Below are positions 30,601 through 39,442 of a stretch of DNA of 64,000 nt, one piece after another. How positions within the stretch are numbered: position 1 is the first letter of the stretch; every line of letters starts with the position of its first letter. Position numbers and translations under genes: made by a program. The DNA is taken from contig JAVIAB010000049.1 of assembly GCA_032433765.1 (NCBI GenBank), forward strand, positions 21,001,779 through 21,065,778, in the 5' to 3' direction. Below the pieces are notes generated by a model. That model was given only the letters and a program-made list of their open reading frames with translations, searched no databases and was not told where the DNA came from. This DNA is from Megaustenia siamemsis (lineage: Eukaryota > Mollusca > Gastropoda > Stylommatophora > Ariophantidae).

Positions 30601-30800
30601 GTGTCTTCTGTGCATTCCTTGATAGCATTATAGCTACCCCTTCACTATGTTGTGCTCCAGGTTCCTGGTGTTCTGATGAAACAATCGTCTCTCCTGTAAT
30701 CACGTTGTATTTATGCTGGTGTTTATAAGCCAGTTCTTTCGTATATTTATGTCTCTTAATATGTCTTCATTGCTCCTTTTCTTTATCCAAGGTATCTTAA
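27626..30800 (-). mobile_element. LINE-D (RTE-type), longest copy, with endonuclease and RT remnants
   Basis: Reading right to left: endonuclease pieces at about 30700-30223 (GETIVSSEHQEPGAQHSEGV, then ILMGDENAIVGSDNRGFEEI with MGKHRLGDINENG); linker with KIKERKNKKADINKSKTRSN (29793-30119); RT fingers LKNGKATGPDEIPSEAIK (29553-29771) and IKLPKKGSLQECTNYWGIML, FIDYEKAFDSLDRRMLW (29140-29514); a FADD box near 28950-28966 in LDDLDFADDIALLSH; then the thumb and FINGCL, and KRRRWRWIGHTLRKPTESIT with FGIPREKDKEED at 27719-27860. The endonuclease blocks are those of RTE-clade elements, often mis-annotated as craniofacial development protein 2. Several frameshifts make it a pseudogene. It is split by a LINE-C insertion at 27861-28477 and ends in the 38-bp array. 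Confidence 0.9.
27849..28489 (+). mobile_element. LINE-C nested in LINE-D, 12-bp target duplication
   Basis: Element 27861-28477, 5'-truncated. It encodes RCYIEPILTYGSESWTVDKQ, MKRRLEATEMGFLRRMLKVP, WTAKETNEEVLKEANTKREL and FEHIMRRGKLEYLVTTGKIK, then after a stop at 28329 RQREKILDSLVSWHGKQSTT to WKDMIAYANRYGT with an ATG-repeat tail. The sequence atttgactggta occurs at 27849-27860 and 28478-28489. The uninterrupted LINE-D copy at 58.76 kb shows the same sequence once, confirming the empty site. Confidence 0.96.
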
Positions 30801-31135
30801 TCTTTTTTTTCTGTAGCATTTTGTTCCCAATGAATTGATGTTCGTCCTTACTATTTGCGAGAATGCCCATGATTCACAACCCTATGTTGCTATCGGAAAG
30901 ATAAATACCCACAGTAAATTAAGCCCGTCGGAAAGAACACCTATCTCCCACCAGATCTTCCACTTCTTCTATTATTAATGAACAAGGTCTCTTTGATGTC
31001 TTGAAGATACCACCTTCTTCTTGTCCTGCCTGTCTCGTCTTCCTGGAACCATGTCTTCTATTACTGTTGTTTCCAGCCCGGTGTGTCTTTCAAAGTGACG
31101 TTGAAATGAAAGAGTTCATTAAGTTCTGTGCTCAT
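30801..31135 (-). pseudogene. LINE-P relic and other LINE scraps
   Basis: The minus strand at 30840-30890 reads like the ACESWAFSQIV segment of a LINE (plus strand cgagaatgcccatgattcac). At 30940-31095 it repeats the LINE-P block of 27 kb, giving RRQDKKKVVSSRHQRD-like sequence. Frames are broken. Confidence 0.5.
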
Positions 31136-31385
31136 TTCCTCCCTTCAGAAATATAACATTCATATTCGTATGCTCTCTCTCTATAGAACAAACAAGCCAA
31201 GAAAATTAATTGAGTTATATCTCGACTGTTAGAAACAGCTATGGCTAAATATAACACTCTAGACAGCTTTCTTCAACTCTCTACATTGTTTTCCCTAATA
31301 CGCATTTAAAGGTTAGGTGTTCAAATGCTAGTTTAGACAGACAGTTTTTTTTTATACCTGAAAGGTTTCTGGGGTTCACCCAGCG
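31136..31385. other. Spacer
   Basis: No feature seen; AT-rich. Confidence 0.45.
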
Positions 31386-32340
31386 TAATTAAGTGGGTAG
31401 GAAATATGTTTTCTGGGTAGGAAAGACGTTTCTGGGTAGGAAAGACGTTTTCTGGGTAGGAAAGATGTTTTCTGGGTAGGAAAGATGATTTCTGGGTAGG
31501 AAAGATGTTCTCGGGTAGGAAAGATGATCTGGGTGTAGGAAAGATGCTCTGGGATTATAAAAGATGCTCTGGGATTATGAAAGATGCTCTGGGATTATGA
31601 AAGATGCTCTGGGATTATGAAAGATGCTCTGGGATTATGAAAGATGAGCTGGGATTATGAAAGATGATCTGGGGGTATGAAAGATGATCTGGATTATGAA
31701 AGATGATCTGGGATTATGAAAGATGATCTGGGGATATGAAAAATGATCTAGGATTATGAAAGATGATCTGGGATTATGAAAGATGATCTGGGATTATGAA
31801 AGGGGTTGGAAAGATATACTCGGAGTAGGAAAGATCTACTCGGGGTAGGAGAGATGTACTCCGGGTAGGAAAGATGTACTCAGGGTAAGAAATGTGTACT
31901 CGGGGTAGGAAGTATGTACTCGGGGTAGGAAAGGTGTACTCGGGGTAGGAAAGGTGTACTCGGTGTAGGAAAGATGTAATCGGGGTAGGAAAGATGTACT
32001 CGGGGTAAGAAATATGTACTCGGGGTAGGAAAGATGTACTCGGAGTAGGAAAGATGTACTCGGGGTAAGAAATGTGTACTCGGGGTAGAAAAGATGTACT
32101 CGGGGTATGAAAGATGTACTCGGGGTAGGAAAGATGTACTCGGCGCAGGAAAGATGTACTCGGCGTATGAAAGATGTACTCGGGGTAGGAAATATGTACT
32201 CGGGGTAGGAAAAATGTACTCGGGGTATGAAAGATGTACTCGGGGTGGGAAAGATGTACTCGGTGTATGAAAGATGTGCTCGGGGTATGAAAGATGTACT
32301 CGGGGTAGGAAAGATGTTCTCTGGTAGGAAAGATGTCGGG
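31386..32340. repeat. 20-bp minisatellite in three sub-blocks, about 48 copies
   Basis: Block 1 (31386-31530) uses ctgggtaggaaagatgtttt-like units of 18-20 bp; block 2 (31531-31800) uses ctgggattatgaaagatgct; block 3 (31801-32335) uses actcggggtaggaaagatgt. All share the frame of gg...gaaagatg, so they descend from one unit and were homogenised separately. Because three units equal 60 bases, minus frames stay open as YPEYIFHTPSTS repeats of 167 and 192 residues; these are not genes. Confidence 0.96.
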
Positions 32341-33190
32341 TGATTTTCCCAACTAGACTACCGAAGCCCCGAAAGAAAGGCAAATCAGTGCTATAAAATG
32401 TCTATACTAAAATCGGATGTCCCGTGCCGAAAGGCATAGATAAATAACATGCTGCTGTAAAGATACAGAATAATGCATATATTACCACTTAACCCTCTTG
32501 GATGGCAAAGACGGGTAATCGACGACACATGCGAAGAAGCAACATATTGCATATATGTTCAAAAATATAATTTTACCTGCACAAGAGCTGTCAGTAAGTA
32601 CTCTTAGATACGTTAAAGAGATATCAAACTTGGTTATTTATTTATACAAGCACTGTCTCAACATGATACAAGCAATAAACGAACTCTCTGGAAAACATGT
32701 AGTAATATTTAAGCGGTAGAAGTCATTATACCAGGAAAATTGGGCACTTACCAGCAAATATGTGGTGGAAATCCCCAAGCATAAACATAGATTTAAAATC
32801 ATTGGCAAAGTAGTTGAGCTATTTTAAGAATATCTGATTATTTTAACATTCCCGATTTTAGGAACTCATGATAGTGAGTTGGTTAATGAGTTTGTTTAGG
32901 GAAGACGAGTGGTCGAGTTTATTCCCTCAACAGACTCTCGTGTGAAGTCGTTTGTTTTGGTTTTACAAGTTAACGTTACTGCAGTTAGCATATTCCCGTA
33001 TCTGATCTGATGTCTTTTCCAATGATCCCTGTAAAGTATGCAGCAAAATTATCGTTCACGTTGTGAGTTCTTCGTTTTTAGCTCCCCCTGAATGAGGATT
33101 GCCTGATAATGGGTCCTAGAGTTCATTCCCCTGCTGTGTCGGTTGTATCCAGGCCACTATTTGGTGATGATCAATTCTCGTCTTCAACAT
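32341..33190. other. No recognisable gene; weak repeat H trace
   Basis: Positions 32385-32450 (ctaaaatcggatgtcccgtg, ccgaaaggcatagataa) resemble the gctgaagtcggatgtgttgg part of repeat H. The rest is unassigned. Confidence 0.45.
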
Positions 33191-33232
33191 GGTTGGTTGG
33201 TTGGTTGGTTGGCTGGTTAGTTGGTTGGGTCG
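33191..33232. repeat. GGTT microsatellite
   Basis: About ten impure GGTT units. Confidence 0.9.
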
Positions 33233-33530
33233 TTGCGTTCGTCCGATGACTAAAGTATTCTAGAGTATCGTGGTAGACTAGAATATTCCTCTTCATCATC
33301 CGCCCTTACAAGGACGTTGTGGACGTGTCTGCGTCGTGTTGTGGTTTGCAGTATAACTGTTATATTTGCGCCTTTCGGCCAAACACATCCGACCTCAGCA
33401 CGACATTTTTGAGTACCGGGTTGTCTTCCCTCTTCGACCCCTGCACGGTTGGCCAGACAAGACAGGTTAGTATGTTAATGGAAGCACCGCGGAGAGGCGG
33501 AGAGGTTAACATGATGTTAACGCAAGTTAG
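33233..33530 (-). repeat. Dispersed repeat H, minus copy
   Basis: Reverse complement of the 3' half of repeat H: catccgcccttacaaggacg, gtgttgtggtttgcagtata, tgcgcctttcggccaaacac and gcaccgcggagaggcggaga are shared with the copy at 19.4-19.95 kb. A 72-residue plus frame here is not conserved. Confidence 0.75.
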
Positions 33531-33627
33531 GCGCTAAATGTTTGAATTCAAAGTAGCTTCTGTTTGGGGAGAGGAGGCGTAAATAACGTCCAAATTACAC
33601 ACACAAGGGAGAACAACAAAAATGACA

Positions 33628-34285
33628 ACCACGAAACCAAAGACTTTCATTAATGGATGCTTGCGCAGAATAAAAATATGGAAATGGCAGGACAAAATCA
33701 CTAACATAGAATTATAGAAACGTACTGCAGACAAAAGGGAGCCGCGATAGCTCGCTGGTTAGTGAACTGGACTTCAAAAGACACGAGCTCGGGTTCGATC
33801 CTGATCAACGGCTTCCGGGTTCACCCAGCCTTAAATGCGTACCAGATTTTTTTCTGGGAAAGTAAAGCGGCACGGGTGTAATACCGACCACGATACCCCA
33901 CAAATCATATGCCGTAGGTCTGTAAAATATTATCGTCACTAACACCATATTTTCTATACGCCAGTTGGCGTGACGGGGGCTCTTGACTTTACTGAAGACA
34001 CAAACTAATGGAGAAAGATATACAACAAAGACGACAACGCTGGGTAATGGACACGCACTGCGGAAATGAACTGAGAGTATTACACAACACGTACTTTTTA
34101 TTGGAACCCACAGAGACTGAGACAAAGAGAAAGGCCAAAATATGAAGATGGGTGTCAGCAGAGGTGTAGAAGATATGGAAGACAGGGAGGGATCTTAATA
34201 GACAGTCAAGATACTGAATGTATTGGAAAGTGTTTGTTTGTTGAAAACGTATGCTACACAGGGAGTTCAAAGGTAGAACGAACGC
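33628..34285 (+). mobile_element. LINE-D 3' region, split by a SINE
   Basis: Segment 33628-33735 encodes KTFINGCLRRIKIWKWQDKI TNIEL-like sequence and segment 34004-34285 continues with QRRRWVMDTHCGNELRVLHN, ending in a single 38-bp 3' terminal unit (ggaaagtgtttgtttgttga) and GGTAGAACGAACG. The LINE-D copy at 58.5-58.9 kb carries the two parts contiguously, so the SINE at 33737-33990 is a later insertion. Coding is degraded. Confidence 0.8.
33724..34003 (+). mobile_element. SINE-1 nested in LINE-D
   Basis: Body about 33735-33990 with head GGGAGCCGCGATAGCTCGCT (A box with one change), B box GGTTCGATCCT, body and the hairpin CGCCAGTTGGCG, in which the loop changed. Flanks actgcagacaaa (33724-33735) and actgaagacacaaa (33991-34004) are an imperfect target duplication. 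Confidence 0.85.
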
Positions 34286-34505
34286 AGGCCCGTACGCACA
34301 CAAGCGCGCGCACACACACACACCCCGCTACAGGTCTTCAGATTGAGAGAGTACCACTAGCGGCGACGTCTTCTTGCCCTCGCCACAACCTCGGGTTCTT
34401 CCTCAGCTTCATAACAGCAGCAACGACATTGACCTCGCTATTATCGGGCCCCCATCATCATCGTCGTCAAGATCGTCGTCGTCATCATCATCATCATCAT
34501 CGATA
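34286..34505. repeat. Low-complexity spacer (CA and CAT/GTC tracts)
   Basis: A cacacacac tract at 34309-34322 and a cgtcgtcatcatcatcatc tract at 34455-34503 flank unassigned GC-richer sequence. The latter resembles a reversed GAT-type LINE tail, but no LINE adjoins it. Confidence 0.6.
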
Positions 34506-34578
34506 ATGAATGCACTGTACAGGAAATTCAAGGAGAAATAAAGAGGCGTAAGAGGTAAAATGATAAAACGAAACGGAG

Positions 34579-34851
34579 ATGTACTGCATATAAAAAAAAA
34601 TCCCCGTCACACCAAGTGGCGTATAGGGAATATGGTGTTAGTGACCATAAATGTTACAGACCTTCGGCATATGATTTTTGGGGTAATGTGGTCGGTATTA
34701 CGCCCGTGCCGCTTTACTTTCCCAGAAAAAAAATCCGGTACCCATTATATGCTGGGTAACCCGGAAGCCGTCGGTTAGGATCGAACCCTACCTCTTGTCC
34801 TTTGTAGTCCAAGTCACAAACCACTGAGCTATCGCAGCTCCCTATGTACTG
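34579..34851 (-). mobile_element. SINE-1, minus copy; first step of an insertion stack
   Basis: Complete on the minus strand from the head (plus-strand gagctatcgcagctccc) to the 3' hairpin and A-rich plus-strand tail at 34590-34600. The flanks share atgtactg (34579-34586 and 34844-34851). The right-hand copy of this duplication was then used as target by the neighbouring LINE-B. Confidence 0.88.
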
Positions 34852-35053
34852 TTTATCACCATCATCAAGTACCGGGCCTGCTGACGTAGGTGATCATGTC
34901 TCTCCACAACTTTCGATCTCGACAGTTATTTATCATTTCTGTTGTTGACCTTCTGACAAGCCATTCTCTTAATCTGTATGTTATTTTTCTCTTTGTTTCC
35001 CTTTATATCTTCGTCCCTCAATTTTTCCAGTTGTTACAACATGTACTGTTTAT
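34844..35053 (-). mobile_element. LINE-B, 184-bp copy with 13-bp target duplication
   Basis: Element 34857-35040, only the last 184 bases of LINE-B, minus strand, ATG-type tail at left (caccatcatcaagtaccggg). The duplication atgtactgtttat is perfect at 34844-34856 and 35041-35053. It abuts the SINE head. Confidence 0.96.
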
Positions 35054-35275
35054 AGAGAGATGAAAAAAAAAATATATATATAGTATATCCTATGTTGGAG
35101 CAGCGATAGCTCAGTGATTAGTGAACTGGGCTACAAAGGACAAGAGGTAGGGTTCGATCCCAACCGACAGCTTCCGGGTTCACCCAGCCTTAAATGGGTA
35201 CCGGATTTTTTCTAGGAAAGTAAAGCAGCACGGGTGTAATACCGACCACATTACCCCAAAAATCATGTGCTGAAG

Positions 35276-35348
35276 CCCCATCAAGGCCAGCTCCTTGTCG
35301 TGGGGATGGGGCTTAACAGTCACCAGGGACTGAAAACCAAGACTGGCC
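35276..35348 (+). ncRNA. Candidate HDV-like self-cleaving ribozyme at the LINE-X 5' end
   Basis: The first 73 bases satisfy the nested double-pseudoknot order of HDV-like ribozymes. P1: CCCCATC 35276-35282 with GATGGGG 35305-35311. P2: GGCCAG 35285-35290 with CTGGCC 35343-35348. P3: TCC 35292-35294 with GGG 35302-35304, loop TTGTCGT. P4: CAGTC 35317-35321 with GACTG 35328-35332. The joining strand 35333-35342 (AAAACCAAGA) contains a candidate catalytic C. Cleavage would fall immediately before base 35276, exactly the element boundary set by the target duplication. Such ribozymes are known at the 5' ends of R2, L1Tc/ingi and some RTE elements. The P1.1 pairing is not clear by eye. Confidence 0.6.
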
Positions 35349-35465
35349 AGGCCTTCCTACACCCGTGCAAGACCACAGTCTGCTCTAGCAATTTTAAGTG
35401 CTGAAGTCGGAGGCAACCAGCCAAAAGGCGCACTACAAAAATCAGGATGCCACGCACTCACGCCA

Positions 35466-38400
35466 ATGGGAAGCATGCCTATAACTGCAAATCGATATGG
35501 CACTCGCCCTGTGATGGACACTCAGGCAGGTGCAGCGCCGGGCCCTCAGCCTCGAAAGGGCCCAACCTATATTACTGGATGTCCTTCTCAATCGCTCTGT
35601 GGAGTCAGGGGGCGAGAGAATAGAGTTACTGGCCAACCCAAAATAAGACCACTCAAAATAATGCACTGGAATGCTGAAGGCATCAACAGCAAAAGAGATG
35701 GGTACAGTAAAAAGATAGAATTAGAAAATATCCTGCATGAAGAACAAGTAAGCATATGCTGTTTGCAGGAAACCCATCTAAACAACGACATAGCCTTGAA
35801 GATTAGGGGATACCAGTGCTACCGATCTGACAGGAAAAACAGACAAAAGGGCGGAATACTGACTCTTGTAAGGAACAACATTAATGCATGTCAGATTGAA
35901 GTGTATATGGATGGGGCGGAATATCAAATACTGCACCTCAGGACAGGAAATACAGACTTCCATCTACTAAACTACTACTGTCCGAGTGACCGCCCACTAG
36001 CACTAGACACAATTACATTAAAAGAAAGAATAATTGTATGTGGAGACTTTAACAGCCATTCACAGAGCTGGGGCTATGAAGATATGGACAAGAGAGGTGA
36101 AGAACTTGAAAATTGGCAGGATGACAATGGGCTTATACTATTAAACCAGGCAACAGATCCACCAACATTCTATTCCAGATCATGGCATACCACATCTACA
36201 CCAGACCTTGCTTTCCATTCACCAGACCTGGATTGGAATATCACACGTATTGTTGGGAAACAACTTGGAGGCAGCGACCACCGACCTGTCTTTTTAGTGG
36301 TGCAAAATGAGGCCGTCAGGGAGAGCAGCACTCTCTCCAGATGGAATTACAAAAAGGCAGACTGGAAAATGTATCAACATTACACCAGTGTACTGACTAA
36401 AGATCTAAATACAGACAGAGACATCAACAAAATAGTTGATGAATTCAGTAGACTAATAATACAAGCTGCCAGTGAAACAATACCCAGAGGGGCACGGAAA
36501 CACTACAAACCATACTGGAATAGTGAACTAGAGCAACTGCACAATGACATGGAAACATCTCGAAAACAAGCAGAAAATAACCCCTGCCAGGAACACCACA
36601 ATAACTATCAGCATGCTAAAGCCAAATTTCAATGGGCTAAACTACAAGCCAGACGGAGAAGTTGGAAAGAGAAAACAGAGTACATGAATCTAGAACGAGA
36701 CACAAGAAAAGTGTGGAAGCTTGTAAAACAGCTGAATGATGAGGGTACAGAAGGGAACACAAAAATTACCCTGAAGAAGGATGGAAACATTCTAACAGGT
36801 AAACATGCAGCAAATCACTTTGCAGACTCCTTTGCAAATGACAACAATATTGAAATTAGCCTAGAGAAACGTCAAGAGACCCGTCTAAAACAACAAAATG
36901 CAAGACAAGAAGAGACTGCACATGAAGTCATGGAAATACCCATTACACAAAGAGAGCTAGAGCTGGCAATATCCAAATTAAAAATGAAAAAGTCACCAGG
37001 TAGTGATGGAGTGTCTAATGAAATGATTAAGAACTTGGGAACTGCAGCTAAAGCAAAACTACTGCAGATCTACAACATTTGCTGGATCACAGGTAAAGTG
37101 CCACAGGCATGGAGAGAAGCAATTATGATACCATTACTAAAGCCAGGAAAAGATGGTTCAATGACATCCAGCTATAGACCAATCAGCCTTACAAGCTGTT
37201 TGTGTAAAACAATGGAACGTATAATCAATCTCAGACTGCAGTGGTACCTGGAAAGTGAAAATCTCCTTGTCCCACAACAAGCAGGCTTTAGACAGTGTTA
37301 CTCTACCGAAGATCAGGCAACCTATCTTTCCCAGGAAATTGAGGATGCGTTTCAAGAAAAGAAACTGGTACTAGCAGCATGGATAGACCTAAAGAAAGCA
37401 TTTGATAAGGTATGGAAGGAAGGGCTTTTGAAGAAACTGAGAAATTATGGAGTAAATGGCAGGATGTACAAATGGGTCAAAGCATACCTGCATAACAGGA
37501 GAGCCAGAGTGCAACTGGATGGTCTTAAGAGTAAGAAGGTCTTACTGCGCCAGGGCGTTCCACAGGGAGGGGTACTATCTCCAACACTTTTTCTGATCTA
37601 CATCAATGACCTAGTTACTGAACTACCACATGGTATCAAAGTGGCAATGTATGCAGATGACTTGGTAATGTGGTGCACAGAGGAGTATGCAACAGTGGCC
37701 TCCAAATTGTTACAAAGAGCTATGAATGCACTGAATTCATGGACAAATAGATGGTGTATCAGCATCAATACAGACAAATGCAGTACTACACTTTTCACTC
37801 TTTCCCCAAAACAAAAAGCAGGAGCCATCTATATAAACAATGAGCCTGTGAAAGAAGACATACAGGCTACGTATCTCGGAGTTACATTTGATAACAAACT
37901 ATCTTGGAAACAGCAGATAAATAAGGCAACCCAAAAAGCAAGGAGAAAATTGGCTATTCTAAGAAAGCTGTGTGGAACTACGTGGGGTGCGAGTGGGAAA
38001 ATACTCAGTAAAGTTTACCAACAGAGTATACGCCCACATTTAGAATATGGATCATCTGCATGGTGTTCAGCATCAAACACCACACTTCAAGAACTGGATA
38101 AAGTACAAAACCAGGCACTTAGGGTCATCACAGGAGCAATGAAATCAACACCAATATTAGAGATGGAGAAATTGTGGAGGATACCAGCACTGAGAGAACG
38201 GAGGGACACAAAGGTGCTGATACAGGCAGAAAAATTTGCTTGCATGCCGAGACATCCAATGAAGGACCGATTCCAAAATCTTGCATTGGGACGACTTAAG
38301 AGAAGCAGTTTTATCCACCAAGCCAAGCGTATTAGTAGACAAACACCAGACATGCCAAGAGCTGTTAACCCCCTACTGCCCATACCAGAACAGACTCCCT

Positions 38401-39299
38401 GGACAGAGGAATCTGGATTATCAGTTCAAATACGGACAGAAGTGAAAGGAATAGTTGATAAAGAGGAACAGAATAGTCTACAGCGAAAAACAATAACTCT
38501 CAGTTTCCTGGATGAAGAATACCCACAAGACCTATGGATTCGTGTGTATACAGATGGATCAGCACAGAATGCAGTAAAAAATGGGGGAGCAGGTGCATAT
38601 ATAGAATACCCAAATAACACTAGGGATATGAATAAAATAGCAACAGGGAAATATTGTCACAATTATGATGCAGAAATACAAGCAATAAAGTTAGCAATAG
38701 AAAAACTGCTGAACATTAATCTTAGCCCGCAGCCTGTAGTGTTTTTGACAGATGCAAGATCAGTACTCCAGGCACTACAATCCAGAAAATTACCACATCT
38801 GCAGACCTTATTGACTGAACTCTGCAAGCACCACAGGGTTGCCCTGCAGTGGATCCCATCTCACTGTGGAATACCAGGAAATGAGAAAGCAGATCAGTTG
38901 GCAAAGGAAGGTTCAACAGGCACACAACTAGATACACCTGTTACATACCATCATAAGAAACAGATAATCAAATCAATCAGAGGACCACAAGCCCCAAATC
39001 AGGATGCCTTTTATAATATGAATAGATATGAACAAGTTATCATTATACGTCTCAGAACAGGACACAATCGACTCCATAGTCACATGTATACAAAATTCAA
39101 GATCGGCACCTCAACTACTTGTACATGTGGACAGGCGCCCCAGACTGCTGAACACATACTTCAAGACTGCACTGAATATAGTAGACTGAGGAAAATCCAT
39201 TGGCCCATAGATACAACACTACAGACAAAACTATATGGGCCACTGCAAGAATTACAAAAGACAGTAACATTTATACAGGAAACGACATTGCAGATATAG
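35466..39299 (+). CDS. LINE-X polyprotein: AP-like endonuclease, reverse transcriptase, RNase H, zinc knuckle
   Basis: 1277 residues. The endonuclease nicks target DNA (HWNAEGI near residue 68, QETHL near 101, GDFNSH near 195, GGSDHRPVF near 270). The reverse transcriptase copies the element RNA at the nick (KKSPGSDGVSNEM near 510, YRPISLTSCLCKTMERIINL near 570, WIDLKKAFDKVWKE near 640, RQGVPQGGVLSPTLFLIYIN near 697, catalytic MYADDL near 728). RNase H removes the template (VYTDGSAQ near 1027, DAEIQA near 1060, FLTDARSVL near 1093, IPSHCGIPGNEKADQLAKEG near 1125). The C-terminus has CTCGQAPQTAEHILQDC near 1220. All catalytic residues I can check are present and there is no internal stop. The first ATG is chosen at 35466; the frame is open about 135 bases further upstream without a methionine, back to a TGA near 35331. 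Confidence 0.96.
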   Translation: MGSMPITANRYGTRPVMDTQAGAAPGPQPRKGPTYITGCPSQSLCGVRGRENRVTGQPKIRPLKIMHWNAEGINSKRDGYSKKIELENILHEEQVSICCLQETHLNNDIALKIRGYQCYRSDRKNRQKGGILTLVRNNINACQIEVYMDGAEYQILHLRTGNTDFHLLNYYCPSDRPLALDTITLKERIIVCGDFNSHSQSWGYEDMDKRGEELENWQDDNGLILLNQATDPPTFYSRSWHTTSTPDLAFHSPDLDWNITRIVGKQLGGSDHRPVFLVVQNEAVRESSTLSRWNYKKADWKMYQHYTSVLTKDLNTDRDINKIVDEFSRLIIQAASETIPRGARKHYKPYWNSELEQLHNDMETSRKQAENNPCQEHHNNYQHAKAKFQWAKLQARRRSWKEKTEYMNLERDTRKVWKLVKQLNDEGTEGNTKITLKKDGNILTGKHAANHFADSFANDNNIEISLEKRQETRLKQQNARQEETAHEVMEIPITQRELELAISKLKMKKSPGSDGVSNEMIKNLGTAAKAKLLQIYNICWITGKVPQAWREAIMIPLLKPGKDGSMTSSYRPISLTSCLCKTMERIINLRLQWYLESENLLVPQQAGFRQCYSTEDQATYLSQEIEDAFQEKKLVLAAWIDLKKAFDKVWKEGLLKKLRNYGVNGRMYKWVKAYLHNRRARVQLDGLKSKKVLLRQGVPQGGVLSPTLFLIYINDLVTELPHGIKVAMYADDLVMWCTEEYATVASKLLQRAMNALNSWTNRWCISINTDKCSTTLFTLSPKQKAGAIYINNEPVKEDIQATYLGVTFDNKLSWKQQINKATQKARRKLAILRKLCGTTWGASGKILSKVYQQSIRPHLEYGSSAWCSASNTTLQELDKVQNQALRVITGAMKSTPILEMEKLWRIPALRERRDTKVLIQAEKFACMPRHPMKDRFQNLALGRLKRSSFIHQAKRISRQTPDMPRAVNPLLPIPEQTPWTEESGLSVQIRTEVKGIVDKEEQNSLQRKTITLSFLDEEYPQDLWIRVYTDGSAQNAVKNGGAGAYIEYPNNTRDMNKIATGKYCHNYDAEIQAIKLAIEKLLNINLSPQPVVFLTDARSVLQALQSRKLPHLQTLLTELCKHHRVALQWIPSHCGIPGNEKADQLAKEGSTGTQLDTPVTYHHKKQIIKSIRGPQAPNQDAFYNMNRYEQVIIIRLRTGHNRLHSHMYTKFKIGTSTTCTCGQAPQTAEHILQDCTEYSRLRKIHWPIDTTLQTKLYGPLQELQKTVTFIQETTLQI

Positions 39300-39442
39300 A
39301 CAATGCTTCAGGCGAACGAAAGATAGATAGATAGATGTGCTGAAGGTCTGTAAAATATAGGATCACTAACACCATATTTCCTTATACGCCACTTGGTGTG
39401 ACGGGGGTACTATTATTTTTTATTTAATATATCCAATGTTGG

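Larger units (their letters stand above)
35265..39345 (+). mobile_element. LINE-X: complete-looking RNase H-bearing non-LTR retrotransposon
   Basis: Element 35276-39334, 4.06 kb, flanked by the perfect 11-bp duplication atgtgctgaag at 35265-35275 and 39335-39345. The 5' leader is 190 bases and starts with a structured, ribozyme-like fold. One long ORF follows, then a 35-base 3' UTR ending in a GATA-type tail (agatagatagatag). There is no separate ORF1 (gag-like) frame. The open ORF, perfect duplication and absence of visible frameshifts mark it as the youngest and possibly still active element in the window. Clade: an RNase H-carrying group (I, Nimb, Ingi or similar); I cannot place it more exactly without a tree. 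Confidence 0.96.
35084..39442 (+). mobile_element. SINE-1 split by LINE-X, 15-bp target duplication
   Basis: The SINE consists of 35099-35275 (head with GGAGCAGCGATAGCTCAGTG, B box GGTTCGATCCC, body) and 39346-39427 (ggtctgtaaaatataggatc to the 3' hairpin cgccacttggtg and T-rich tail). Its own flanks, tatatcctatgttgg (35084-35098) and tatatccaatgttgg (39428-39442), differ at one base. This proves the SINE was in place before LINE-X arrived. Confidence 0.95.

Noticed and set aside
31774..32383. Minus frames of 167 and 192 residues with YPEYIFHTPSTS repeats
   Set aside because: Product of a 20-bp array (three units make 60 bases); two frames of the same strand are open together, which argues against coding.
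7261..39427. tRNA genes (repeated A and B boxes)
   Set aside because: Every tRNA-like head found (SINE-1 and SINE-2 copies) is followed by a conserved non-tRNA body and several have target duplications. None has a full cloverleaf with matching acceptor arms and an ordinary 3' end.
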